DNA of 17,006 bases from Candidatus Aerophobota bacterium (GTDB lineage Bacteria > Aerophobota > Aerophobia > Aerophobales > B3-G15), in the NCBI GenBank assembly GCA_030607715.1, contig JAUWJM010000017.1, positions 1-17,006 on the forward strand. The letters are read 5' to 3'. The notes under the pieces were generated by a model. It was not told the DNA's origin and made no database searches. It saw only the letters and a program-made list of their open reading frames with translations. The position numbers and the translations under genes were made by a program. Every line of letters begins with the position of its first letter. Positions within the stretch are counted from its first letter, which is position 1. Shown one piece after another: positions 1 to 7,144 of this stretch.

Positions 1-590
1 TCTGCACCTATATCATAGTAAAGTGTAAATTGCGGAATCTTTCCGCTTTCAGTCATCTTTTCTGCCATAACTTTTTGCATTGGAAGAAACGGTATTTCTT
101 CTTTGTCTGAAGTTATTTTAATCTTGTTTATGGATTCTCCTGTGACTATTCCGTTAGTATTCCTGGGTGCTTTCTCTAAGTCAATTCGTTCTTTACTAGC
201 TATGTACCTTGCAAAAGGTGTAGTGGGTATTTCTGTAGTACTAATATTTTTCTTATTGGTTTTCTTTGTAACTTCTTTTTCTACTTCCGTTCCCGATTCT
301 TTTTTTCTTTCTTTGGCCGTGTTGAACTTTGCCAGCTCTTCCTTTGAATCTGTTGTAAGTTTTATTACTGCGATTACTTTTCCTACTTCTATCTCTTCTC
401 CTTCTTTTGCAAGGACCTTATATACAATTCCTGTAGCAGGTGATTCAACGTCCATAACCACTTTATCCGTCATTACCTCTATAAGAGGTTCGCCTTCATT
501 AATAAAATCACCTTCTTTTTTACACCATTTTACAATTGTCCCTACTTCCATTGTCATACCTAATTTAGGCATCTCTACTAATTCTGGTAT
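1..590 (-). CDS. Dihydrolipoamide acyltransferase (E2) of a 2-oxoacid/acetoin dehydrogenase complex, 3'-truncated by window edge
   Basis: This is the E2 core subunit, which carries the acyl group from E1 on a swinging lipoyl arm and passes it to CoA. Residues 1-78 form a lipoyl domain containing MPKLGMTMEVG. The lipoyl lysine is in the MTDKVVMDVE turn (about K43). A charged, Lys/Glu-rich linker follows (about 80-120). Then come a peripheral subunit-binding domain starting at TPFARYIASKERI (about 123-153) and the beginning of the catalytic domain (PFLPMQKVMAEKM). The gene runs off the left edge after about 196 codons, so the HxxxD active site is not visible. The start is problematic. An in-frame TAG at 605-603 leaves only GTG at 599, which overlaps the Shine-Dalgarno itself, ATA at 590 and ATG at 572. 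GGAGG (603-599) is 8 nt before the ATA, and translation from ATA gives the family-like N-terminus (M)PELVEMPKLG, so 590 is preferred. The gene overlaps the E1-beta end by 26 nt. No E3 gene is in view. Confidence 0.93.
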   Translation of the reverse strand, partial: MPELVEMPKLGMTMEVGTIVKWCKKEGDFINEGEPLIEVMTDKVVMDVESPATGIVYKVLAKEGEEIEVGKVIAVIKLTTDSKEELAKFNTAKERKKESGTEVEKEVTKKTNKKNISTTEIPTTPFARYIASKERIDLEKAPRNTNGIVTGESINKIKITSDKEEIPFLPMQKVMAEKMTESGKIPQFTLYYDIGA

Positions 591-1578
591 ACCAATCACC
601 TCCTACTATCTCTTTTACTTTAGAAACAATATCTTCTGTTTGTGGTGTTGCTTTTCTTTCAAGATTTAAATTATATGGTATAGGAACATCTAATCCTCCT
701 AACCTAAATGGAGGAGCGTCTAAATATAAAAACGCTTCGCTTTCTGCTACCTGAGATATAACCTCTCCGCCAATCCCACCTGTAATACACCCCTCATAAA
801 CAACGAGTAATCTATGCGTCTTTTTTACTGATTCAATTACAGGCCTTAAATCTAAAGGTTTTAAAGTTCTAAGATCTATAATTTCTACTTGTATTCCTTC
901 TTTTCCTAATATTTCCGCTGCTTCTAAACTTCTTTTTACCATAATAGATGTAGCAACAATTGTGGCGTCTTTCCCACTTCTTACTACTTTCGATTTTCCT
1001 AGGGGTACTCTGTAGTCCTCTTCTGGTACTTCTCCTTTCATTGAGTAAAGAAGTTTATGTTCAAGGAACATCACGGTATTATCATCTTCAATGGAGGATT
1101 TTAAAAGACCTTTTGCATCATAGGGATTTGATGGTGCAACTATCTTTAGCCCTGGAATATTGAGCAACCATGCTTCAATATTTTGAGAGTGCTGAGCAGC
1201 AGCTCCTGTTCCAGACCCCTGAGGGGCTCGTACCACAAGAGGCATTTTTAATTGTCCGCCTGTCATAAATCTAAACTTTGCTGCCTGATTAATAATCTGA
1301 TCGGCACCAAACGTAATAAAATCCGAGAACATAATTTCTACAATAGGCCTCATGCCCATTATAGCAGTTCCGGCAGCAACACCTATAAAACTTGCCTCAC
1401 TCATTGGTGTATCCAGTATACGTTCCGGACCAAATTCCTCAAGCATACCTAAACTTAACCCAAAGGCACCCCCATATACACCTATATCTTCACCCATCAT
1501 AAACACATTTTTATCTTCTTCTCTCATCTTCTCTATAATAGCTTCTCTTAATGCTTCTTTGTAAGTTACTATTTTTAT
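565..1578 (-). CDS. 2-oxoacid/acetoin dehydrogenase E1 component, beta subunit
   Basis: This is the transketolase-like beta subunit of the thiamine-diphosphate E1 heterotetramer (pyruvate/acetoin/branched-chain type). It shows MGEDIGVYGGAFG, the conserved region DTPMSEASFIGVAAGTA, QAAKFRFMTGGQ, RAPQGSGTGAAAQHSQ, and the C-terminal transketolase domain with IDLRTLKPLD and LLVVYEGCITGGIGGE. The first ATG (1527) would start inside the conserved N-terminal helix. The same frame upstream reads IVTYKEALREAI, which every homologue of this family is expected to have. It is closed by TGA at 1587-1585, with no ATG, GTG or TTG between. The only plausible initiator is ATA at 1578-1576, 9 nt after GGAAGG (1593-1588). 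It overlaps the E1-alpha stop in the motif ATAA, giving 337 residues. The gene is translationally coupled to E1-alpha and followed by E2. The substrate (pyruvate or acetoin) cannot be separated by eye. Confidence 0.93.
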   Translation of the reverse strand: MKIVTYKEALREAIIEKMREEDKNVFMMGEDIGVYGGAFGLSLGMLEEFGPERILDTPMSEASFIGVAAGTAIMGMRPIVEIMFSDFITFGADQIINQAAKFRFMTGGQLKMPLVVRAPQGSGTGAAAQHSQNIEAWLLNIPGLKIVAPSNPYDAKGLLKSSIEDDNTVMFLEHKLLYSMKGEVPEEDYRVPLGKSKVVRSGKDATIVATSIMVKRSLEAAEILGKEGIQVEIIDLRTLKPLDLRPVIESVKKTHRLLVVYEGCITGGIGGEVISQVAESEAFLYLDAPPFRLGGLDVPIPYNLNLERKATPQTEDIVSKVKEIVGGDWYTRISRDA

Positions 1579-2555
1579 TGTTCTTCACCTTCCTCTGTAT
1601 AAACATATTCAAGCAATGAATCAGTTGAAGGCTCGGGACTGCTTAAGGCAAATTCAACACCTTCTTCAATCTCTTTTGCTACATTTTTTCTAATTTTCCC
1701 TATTTTTTCATAGTCTACTTCTCTGGATTCTGTTAACTTCTTTATAAACCTTATAATTGGGTCTTTCTTCTTCCATTCTTCAATCTCCTCTTTTGTTCTG
1801 TAAAGATTTTTATCACTTTTAGAATGACCCCTGTACCTGTAAGTTTTTAATTCTATAAGTGTCGGACCTTTACCTTCTCTTGCTCTGCCTATCGCCTCTT
1901 TCACTGTTTTATAAACAGCAATTACATCCATCCCATCAATAGTAATACCCGGAATACCAAAAGCAACTGCTCTATCAGATATATTCTGAGTAGGAACAAA
2001 TTTTAAGGAAGGTGACGACATCGCATACATATTATTTTCACAAATAAAGACTTCTGGGAGTTTCCAGATTGTTGCCATATTCAATGATTCATAAAATACA
2101 CCTTCATTTGCTGCTCCATCACCAAAGAATGTAAGCACAATATCTTTTCTTTTTTTCATTTTTAAAGCAAGGGCAGCACCGGTCGCAATAGGAATACCCG
2201 CTCCCACAACTCCATTGGCTCCTAAGTTACCGAGACTAAAATCTGCAATGTGCATAGACCCACCTCTTCCGTGGCAGTATCCTGTTTCTTTTCCTAAGAA
2301 TTCCGCAAACATTTTTCTGATATCTCCACCTTTTGCAATCATGTGACCGTGGCCCCTATGAGTGCTTGTTATATAGTCTGTTTTTTTTGCTGCAAAGATT
2401 GAGCCCACCGACACAGCTTCTTCTCCAATAGAGAGATGCATTGTCCCGTGAACGAGGTTTTTCATAAATAGTTTTTCTGCCTGCTCTTCAAATGCTCTGA
2501 TAAGCATCATTTTATACAGCATCTCCACCTTACACTCTCTGCTTATCTCACCCAT
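1575..2555 (-). CDS. 2-oxoacid/acetoin dehydrogenase E1 component, alpha subunit (thiamine-diphosphate dependent)
   Basis: This subunit decarboxylates a 2-oxoacid (or cleaves acetoin) on thiamine diphosphate and, with E1-beta, transfers the acyl group to the E2 lipoyl arm. It has 326 residues, the usual length for the short bacterial AcoA/PdhA type. Visible motifs are THRGHGH (65-71), GRGGSMH (96-102), the ThDP/Mg motif beginning GDGAANEG (145-152) and closing with ENN (173-175), and the flexible loop YRYRGHSKSD (239-248). The ATG at 2555 lies 8 bp inside the cupin gene and is preceded by AGGAGAAAG, so translation is coupled. The order cupin, E1-alpha, E1-beta, E2 is one operon. The neighbouring polyol genes suggest the complex handles a catabolic end product, but acetoin and pyruvate versions look alike at this level. 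Confidence 0.95.
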   Translation of the reverse strand: MGEISRECKVEMLYKMMLIRAFEEQAEKLFMKNLVHGTMHLSIGEEAVSVGSIFAAKKTDYITSTHRGHGHMIAKGGDIRKMFAEFLGKETGYCHGRGGSMHIADFSLGNLGANGVVGAGIPIATGAALALKMKKRKDIVLTFFGDGAANEGVFYESLNMATIWKLPEVFICENNMYAMSSPSLKFVPTQNISDRAVAFGIPGITIDGMDVIAVYKTVKEAIGRAREGKGPTLIELKTYRYRGHSKSDKNLYRTKEEIEEWKKKDPIIRFIKKLTESREVDYEKIGKIRKNVAKEIEEGVEFALSSPEPSTDSLLEYVYTEEGEEQ

Positions 2556-2904
2556 TTTTTCTTTCTCCTTTATGTTCTAAATAAGAATATGGGACAATAC
2601 AAAGAAACCTCAATATATTTTCGCCTAAATTTTTAATACTATGAACCTCCTCTTGAGGTATATATAAAGCATCTCCTTTTCTAATAATTTCACTTTTTCT
2701 TCCTAATTTTACTGAGCCTTTACCTTCCAATATAAATATTTCATGTTCATATGGATGCGAATCCTCTTTTGTCCCAAACCCAGGTAGAATTTCGAATAAC
2801 CTCATAAAGAAATTACTCGCACCTACTCTTTTGTCAACAAGCCAGATTCTAAAAATTCCTTTTCCTATTTCTTCCTTTACAAGTTCTTTATAGTTTACTT
2901 TCAT
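2548..2904 (-). CDS. Small single-domain cupin protein
   Basis: This 118-residue protein is one cupin barrel. Cupin motif 1 is around HPYEHEIFILEGKG, with H50, H54 and E60 as likely metal ligands. Motif 2 is around GDALYIPQEEVHSIKN, with H88. These suggest a mononuclear metal site in a cytoplasmic protein, since there is no signal peptide. It is the first gene of the dehydrogenase-complex cluster and its end overlaps the E1-alpha start by 8 bp, so it is co-translated. Stand-alone cupins next to sugar or 2-oxoacid operons may be isomerases, dioxygenases or ligand-binding proteins. Nothing here decides between these, so no reaction is assigned. The start ATG at 2904 is preceded by AAAGGATAAAAT, an acceptable ribosome-binding site. 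Confidence 0.85.
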   Translation of the reverse strand: MKVNYKELVKEEIGKGIFRIWLVDKRVGASNFFMRLFEILPGFGTKEDSHPYEHEIFILEGKGSVKLGRKSEIIRKGDALYIPQEEVHSIKNLGENILRFLCIVPYSYLEHKGERKNG

Positions 2905-2920
2905 ATTTTATCCTTTTGTT

Positions 2921-2946
2921 AAGGAATGGGTTATTCCCCATCCCTT
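2921..2946 (-). promoter_or_regulatory. Intergenic RNA hairpin between the EIIC relic and the cupin
   Basis: A 10-bp stem with a 6-base loop lies 9 nt after the stop of the EIIC relic. Read as minus-strand RNA, every position pairs, with one G-U. Read as plus-strand RNA, the same position is an A-C mismatch, so selection appears to be on the minus transcript. There is no U-run after the stem on the minus strand (TAACAAAAGG follows). It therefore looks like a processing or stabilising hairpin, or a weak terminator, rather than a strong one. In the plus direction it is followed by TTTTTT. Confidence 0.5.
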
Positions 2947-2954
2947 TTTTAAAA

Positions 2955-3392
2955 TTATTCGGATTTTTCTAAATATTCCTTCGAAGCTCCTGCGATTATT
3001 TCCAAAGTTTTTTCGTACTTTTTATAGAGATAGAGGAACAAGAAGAAAATAGCAATTAACATAGTTATGCCAAAACCATTACTCATAAGTTTTACAATGA
3101 GCCAACTCAATGGATTAGAACCGTCACATATTGAGCTAATCTGATTTGCTCCACTCGGCATATTGAACTGGGCCTGAATTGCTGCTTTAGTAAATAATGG
3201 CGAAAGGTTAGTTCCGACTAACAATCCTCCCGCAATAAGAATAACAGCAATCGGCACAAAAATCATGGCAGATGCAATAGCCGCTGGATCTCCAATACTA
3301 AAATTTTGCACTATCAATTTGCTTGATTTTTGCGTCCAATTCCTATCTTTTACGAAACGAAAACTTAAGTATAAAATTAAAATATTTTTCAT
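2955..3392 (-). pseudogene. C-terminal fragment of a galactitol-type PTS EIIC (GatC-like), probable relic
   Basis: The 145-residue frame has a non-membrane, non-family start (roughly residues 1-30). It is followed by IGDPAAIASAMIFVPIAVILIA, then NLSPLFTKAAIQAQF, then QISSICDGSNPLSWLIVKL, and a final hydrophobic segment (about 108-123) with a charged tail. This series of motifs matches, from memory, the last part of galactitol-family PTS EIIC permeases, which are normally about 420-450 residues. Here the first two thirds are missing. The segment between AVILIAGG and the NLSPLFTKAA block also looks shortened, where a full EIIC would have about 40 more residues. No EIIA or EIIB gene is visible. 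It sits 32 bp after the kinase gene and has a start codon without a good ribosome-binding site. I infer a decayed leftover of an older PTS polyol system. A small functional membrane protein cannot be excluded. Confidence 0.55.
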
Positions 3393-3424
3393 TTTTTACT
3401 CTTTTGTTACATATTCACCTATTT

Positions 3425-4957
3425 TTAAAGCTCCAGGGTAATTTTAGTAAACTCATCTACCAGTTCCTGAATTTTAGGGAAAAGATGTCTGTAGACCTTA
3501 TCGTATATCTTCATATAAAACTGCCTTTTTTTCTCATCGGGGTAAAACTTATCCTTAAATCTTGACATTTTTTTAGAAGCCTGCTGAACAGTTTTGTACA
3601 TACCTGCTGCATAAGCTGCAAGCATTGCCGCCCCAAGACAGGTAGCCTCAAATGTGTGAGGGACAAAAACAGGAATTCCTGTTACATCAGCTAAAATCTG
3701 TCGCCAGAGAGTGCTTTTTGCTCCTCCCCCTAAAATTATAATCTTTTCAATCTTTTTATTCAGGGATGTTTCCATTCCATCGTACAAAAACTTTTGTTCA
3801 AAGGCTATGCCCTCCATAATAGCCCGGTAAAGATGAACTCTTCCTGTATCTGCACTCCATCCAATTACAACACCCCGGGCAAGAGGGTCCCAGAAAGGAG
3901 CTGCAGCAGCTTTCCAGTAAGGAACCACCAACAATCTTGGACCTTTCTGTTTAACCCTGGATGCCAAAAAGTCAAGTATTTCTTCTGCGCTAATGTTATC
4001 AATTTCAGCCAGTTTTTTTTCATTGTGTCCAAATTCTTTTACAAACCAGTTTATAGTAAAAGTTCCTCCGGGGATCAAATTTTCAGCTATATAGGTTTCT
4101 GGTACACATCCACATAAAGTGCGAAAAGTGCGTCCTGTTACATATTCTGGAGAAAAAAACTCTGAGCAAATTGCTGTCCCTAAATTTAAAGAGGCATAAC
4201 CTTCCTCAACTATGCCTGCTCCAAGTGCGGCACACTGACCATCCCCTCCTCCTCCTGCAACCAGAACACCTTCCGGCAAACCCAACAAAGAAGCTGCCTC
4301 CATGGTAAGAGTGCCCACCACTTCTCCTGGTGGACGAAGCTCAGGAAATTGCTCCTCCCTCACCCCAATAATTTCCATAACTTCCTTGCTCCAGCAAAGC
4401 TTTGAAATATCAAGAAGTCCCAAAGGGCAGGCAGAAGCCCAGGTTGTTACAAGCTGACCTGTTAGCTTCCAGGCAAGATAGGCATAAACATCTAAAATTT
4501 TATGAGTCTGCTCAAATATGGAAGGTTCATTTTCTCTTACCCACATGATTTTAGCATTGGATGTATATAAATTAGGAAAAAGTCCCGTTATTTTATGGAT
4601 CCTATCTCCATGAGTTTCCTTTAACTTTTGAACCTGAGACGTTGCCCTTGTATCTGCCCATAAAATACCATTTCGTAAAGGGTGCATATTTTTATTTAAA
4701 AGGACAAAGCTTTCACGCTGATGAGTTATTCCTATTGCTGCAATCCTGCGAGGATCAACCTGTAGCACCGCTTTTTTAATAGCCTCTGCTGTAGCAGACC
4801 ACCATTCCTCACATCTTTGTTCACCCCACTCTGGCTTTGGGGTGAGAAACTGCATAACCTTTCTTCCCTCTGCTATAGAGTTTCCCTCTTTATCCCATAC
4901 AATTGCCTTTGCTGCAGTGGTACTGCAATCTACACCAATTATGTAATCCTTTATCAT
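3425..4957 (-). CDS. FGGY-family carbohydrate/polyol kinase (xylulokinase-like, substrate unknown)
   Basis: This ATP-dependent cytoplasmic kinase has 510 residues, the full FGGY length. The N-terminal actin-like lobe begins IIGVDCSTTAAKA (D10 near the phosphate-binding loop). It has PEWGEQRCEEWW (42-53), THQRES (78-83, at the position of the substrate-contacting QRE of glycerol kinase) and ILWADTRA (98-105). The segment YTSNAKIMWVRENEP (131-145) resembles xylulokinase. The catalytic base is D239 in GGGGDGQ. The second lobe carries IILGGGAKSTLWRQIL (407-422). ATG at 4957 follows AAAGGGG with correct spacing. A 254-bp repeat-bearing gap separates it from the short-chain dehydrogenase, and a 32-bp gap precedes the EIIC relic. 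In this context it probably phosphorylates a polyol or the ketose made by the dehydrogenases. Glycerol, erythritol, xylulose and related substrates are all possible. Confidence 0.92.
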   Translation of the reverse strand: MIKDYIIGVDCSTTAAKAIVWDKEGNSIAEGRKVMQFLTPKPEWGEQRCEEWWSATAEAIKKAVLQVDPRRIAAIGITHQRESFVLLNKNMHPLRNGILWADTRATSQVQKLKETHGDRIHKITGLFPNLYTSNAKIMWVRENEPSIFEQTHKILDVYAYLAWKLTGQLVTTWASACPLGLLDISKLCWSKEVMEIIGVREEQFPELRPPGEVVGTLTMEAASLLGLPEGVLVAGGGGDGQCAALGAGIVEEGYASLNLGTAICSEFFSPEYVTGRTFRTLCGCVPETYIAENLIPGGTFTINWFVKEFGHNEKKLAEIDNISAEEILDFLASRVKQKGPRLLVVPYWKAAAAPFWDPLARGVVIGWSADTGRVHLYRAIMEGIAFEQKFLYDGMETSLNKKIEKIIILGGGAKSTLWRQILADVTGIPVFVPHTFEATCLGAAMLAAYAAGMYKTVQQASKKMSRFKDKFYPDEKKRQFYMKIYDKVYRHLFPKIQELVDEFTKITLEL

Positions 4958-4969
4958 TGATTACCCCTT

Positions 4970-5097
4970 TCGCAAGATCTACGTAGGCTGGTAGGCTGAA
5001 GCTTGCGGCTACCTTGATTTGCAATGACGGACAAGAACACCTATCCTACGGGGTGCTTTTTCACCCCCACCTCAGTCCTCCCCCTTCAAGGGGGAGG
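4970..5097. repeat. Intergenic palindromic repeat cluster (REP-like)
   Basis: The 254-bp gap between the short-chain dehydrogenase and the kinase (4958-5211) contains no gene. It holds a segment ending AAGCTTGCGGCTAC (4999-5012), nearly repeated in the next gap (6074-6087). It also holds a hairpin GGGGTG/CACCCC with a T-rich loop (about 5050-5067) and a perfect 10-bp inverted repeat with one central base (5077-5097, CCTCCCCCTT / AAGGGGGAGG). The G/C-rich palindromes contrast with the AT-rich genes around them and look like dispersed genome repeats. The stretch 5098-5211 shows nothing recognisable. Confidence 0.6.
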
Positions 5098-5211
5098 AAA
5101 AAAAGGAAGAAGATAAGTGCCTACCTTGATGCTCCCCCGCAAGAGATATAGAAAAGAATGTCACTTCTCTCCGGCAAAGAAAAGAAACATGGCTAGTCTA
5201 TACTATAAAGG

Positions 5212-5973
5212 TCAACTTCCACCAAATGTTCTACCCCCATCAACAAGTATAATCTGGCCTGTGATATAGGTAGAAAGTTCTGAACAGAGAAATAGTGCTA
5301 CATTTGCCACTTCTTCAGAAGTTCCCAATCTTTTTAAAAGCACCTTATCAGCAAGACTTCTTAGCTTTTCTCTGGAATATACATTCTTTAAGGTTCCTGA
5401 TATAATATTTCTGGGGGCAATTCCATTTACTAAAATATTGTAAGGGGCAAGTTCACGGGATAGAGCTCTTACCAGAGAATTAATCCCACCTTTGGAAGAA
5501 GCATAATGGGCACCCCCTCCGCTTCCCGTTATAGCTGAGCCAGAAGATATAAGGACTATCCTGCCATTTTTTTGCTTAACCATTGCACAAGCTACCGCTT
5601 TGCAACAGAGAAAAGCTCCGGTAAGATTTACATCTAAAGTTTTCTGCCAGACACCTAAGGAAAGCTGAATAAAAGGAACCTTAGAGGTTATACCTGCATT
5701 GTTAATGAGAAAATCTATCTTTCCATATTCATTTAAAACTCTTTTCACAGCCTCATTGACCTGCGACTCATCTGTTACATCAATTTTATAGAAACTACCC
5801 TTTCTCCCTGAGGCAATAACATCACTTATAACATCTTCCCCTTCTTTTTTCAGCACATCAAAAATAGCAACATCTGAGCCAGCCTGAGCAAATCTCAATG
5901 CAATACCTTTCCCAATTCCCTGAGCGGCTCCTGTTATTACGGTCACTTTATTTTTAAGATCCAGAGAAATCAT
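5212..5973 (-). CDS. Short-chain dehydrogenase/reductase (SDR), classical type, likely polyol/sugar oxidoreductase
   Basis: This 253-residue classical SDR has a Rossmann fold. The cofactor loop is TGAAQGIG (14-21), D39 after beta-2 favours NAD(H), and NNAG is at 91-94. The catalytic residues are a serine in ISSGS (143-145) and YxxxK at Y157/K161. The C-terminal end ITGQIILVDGGRTFGG is typical. The start is ATG 5973, giving MISLDLKNKV after AGGTGAT. The open frame extends 43 codons further to 6102, but that extension is translated from the intergenic repeat (CGCACCC palindrome) and is not family-like. It probably interconverts a polyol and a ketose in the same pathway as the adjacent zinc dehydrogenase. 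The substrate cannot be read from sequence. Confidence 0.93.
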   Translation of the reverse strand: MISLDLKNKVTVITGAAQGIGKGIALRFAQAGSDVAIFDVLKKEGEDVISDVIASGRKGSFYKIDVTDESQVNEAVKRVLNEYGKIDFLINNAGITSKVPFIQLSLGVWQKTLDVNLTGAFLCCKAVACAMVKQKNGRIVLISSGSAITGSGGGAHYASSKGGINSLVRALSRELAPYNILVNGIAPRNIISGTLKNVYSREKLRSLADKVLLKRLGTSEEVANVALFLCSELSTYITGQIILVDGGRTFGGS

Positions 5974-5990
5974 ATTATCACCTATATAGT

Positions 5991-6087
5991 CGCACCCTTT
6001 AGGGTGCGTTGTTTCCTGCACTAGCATGGGTTTGCAATAACAGGCGAGACGCCTACTTCCCTTGCGCATACTAAAGCCTGCGGCTAC
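5991..6087. repeat. Intergenic palindromic repeat between the zinc dehydrogenase and the SDR
   Basis: A perfect 8-bp inverted repeat with a 2-base loop (CGCACCCT TT AGGGTGCG, 5991-6008) is followed by a GC-rich stretch ending AAGCCTGCGGCTAC (6074-6087). That end matches 13 of 14 bases of 4999-5012 in the neighbouring gap, so both gaps contain the same class of dispersed element. Its translation creates the false N-terminal extension of the SDR frame. Confidence 0.6.
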
Positions 6088-6098
6088 ATTCTCCCTAC

Positions 6099-7127
6099 TC
6101 ACTTAAAATTTATAATCACTTTTAAGGACTTGTCACCTTTCGCCGCAATACCGACAGCCTTCTGAACTTCATTTAGGTTAAATTTATGGGTTATAAGTCC
6201 CTCTGTTTTTATCTTTCCTTTCTCCATAAGTTTACATACAGCATTAGTTTCTATAGGCGTTGTTGAATAACTTGTAGTTAAACTTAACTCAGAAAAAAAG
6301 AAAGTGTAAGGCAAAATGGACAGGTAATCATCAGGGGAGGGGGGGCCAAAAAGATAAAGATGGCCTCCTTTGTCAAGATACTTCATCGCATCCTGTATAG
6401 CCCTGATGGAAGCAGGGGTAACTACCAGAACATCTGCACCTCTTCCCTCATTTACCTCATAAAGCTTTTCCCTGACATTTTCCTTACCTGGATTGATAAT
6501 AACATCTGCTCCCATCATCTTAGCTTTTTCCAGTTTAAAATCAAAAAAATCAGATACAATTATAAGGCCTGCCCCCATCATCCTGGCAAGTTGAATATGC
6601 ACAAGTCCGGTGAATCCAGCACCAATTATCAAAACAGTATCCCCGATATGTAAATTTGTGTTTTTAAGTCCCTTCATGCAACATCCTATTGGCTCAAATA
6701 AACTTCCCTCCTCAAAAGAAACACTATCAGGTAATTTTATTACCCCTCCATTTTTAACATTAAGCTCTGGCACTCTGACAAACTCAGCAAGACCTGCCGG
6801 GTCAAAATTAGTGTGATGATAGGTAGGACACATGGTGTATTTACCTCTTCGGCAGTAATGACAATTAAAACAAGGGACATGATGATGAATAAAAACCCTG
6901 TCTCCTTCTTTAAACTTCTTTACCATCTCCCCTACCTTCTCTATCACTCCAGTAACCTCATGACCAAAAAAAAGCGATTTCCTCATCTTCCTGTACCACT
7001 CTAACACATCGCTTCCACATATCCCACATACCTTTGTTTTTACCAGAATATCTCCCTGTCTAATCTTAGGTAAAGGAAAATCAACCACCCTTATATCATT
7101 TAAACTGTGATATTCTGCTATCTTCAT
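6099..7127 (-). CDS. Zinc-dependent medium-chain dehydrogenase (sorbitol/threonine dehydrogenase-like)
   Basis: This 342-residue protein is a zinc MDR oxidoreductase that oxidises a secondary alcohol, probably a polyol, with NAD(P). Catalytic zinc ligands are C37 (GICGSD), H56 with E57 (GHE) and the E145-P146 pair. The structural zinc site is intact, with C86, C89, C92 and C100 in CFNCHYCRRGKYTMC. The nucleotide-binding loop is GAGFTG (169-174). An aspartate after beta-2 (VSDFFDFKLEKAK) suggests NAD. ATG at 7127 lies 17 bp after the GpsA-like gene, indicating one transcript. The family includes sorbitol, galactitol-1-phosphate and threonine dehydrogenases. The polyol context makes a sugar-alcohol substrate most likely. 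Confidence 0.94.
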   Translation of the reverse strand: MKIAEYHSLNDIRVVDFPLPKIRQGDILVKTKVCGICGSDVLEWYRKMRKSLFFGHEVTGVIEKVGEMVKKFKEGDRVFIHHHVPCFNCHYCRRGKYTMCPTYHHTNFDPAGLAEFVRVPELNVKNGGVIKLPDSVSFEEGSLFEPIGCCMKGLKNTNLHIGDTVLIIGAGFTGLVHIQLARMMGAGLIIVSDFFDFKLEKAKMMGADVIINPGKENVREKLYEVNEGRGADVLVVTPASIRAIQDAMKYLDKGGHLYLFGPPSPDDYLSILPYTFFFSELSLTTSYSTTPIETNAVCKLMEKGKIKTEGLITHKFNLNEVQKAVGIAAKGDKSLKVIINFK

Positions 7128-7144
7128 AACTTCTTAAGCCCTTC

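Noticed and set aside
103..669. Plus-strand open frame of 188 codons
   Set aside because: It is antisense to the E2 lipoyl and subunit-binding domains, which are clear on the minus strand. Its Ser/Phe-rich product resembles nothing.
3425..4957. Calling the kinase GlpK (glycerol kinase) because the transporter is glycerol-like
   Set aside because: The substrate-region sequence (YTSNAKIMWVRENEP) is closer to the xylulokinase pattern. The QRE segment alone is not enough to assign glycerol.
5974..6102. 43-codon N-terminal extension of the SDR
   Set aside because: It is translated from a palindromic intergenic repeat and precedes the normal SDR N-terminus, which has its own ATG and AGGTGAT ribosome-binding site.
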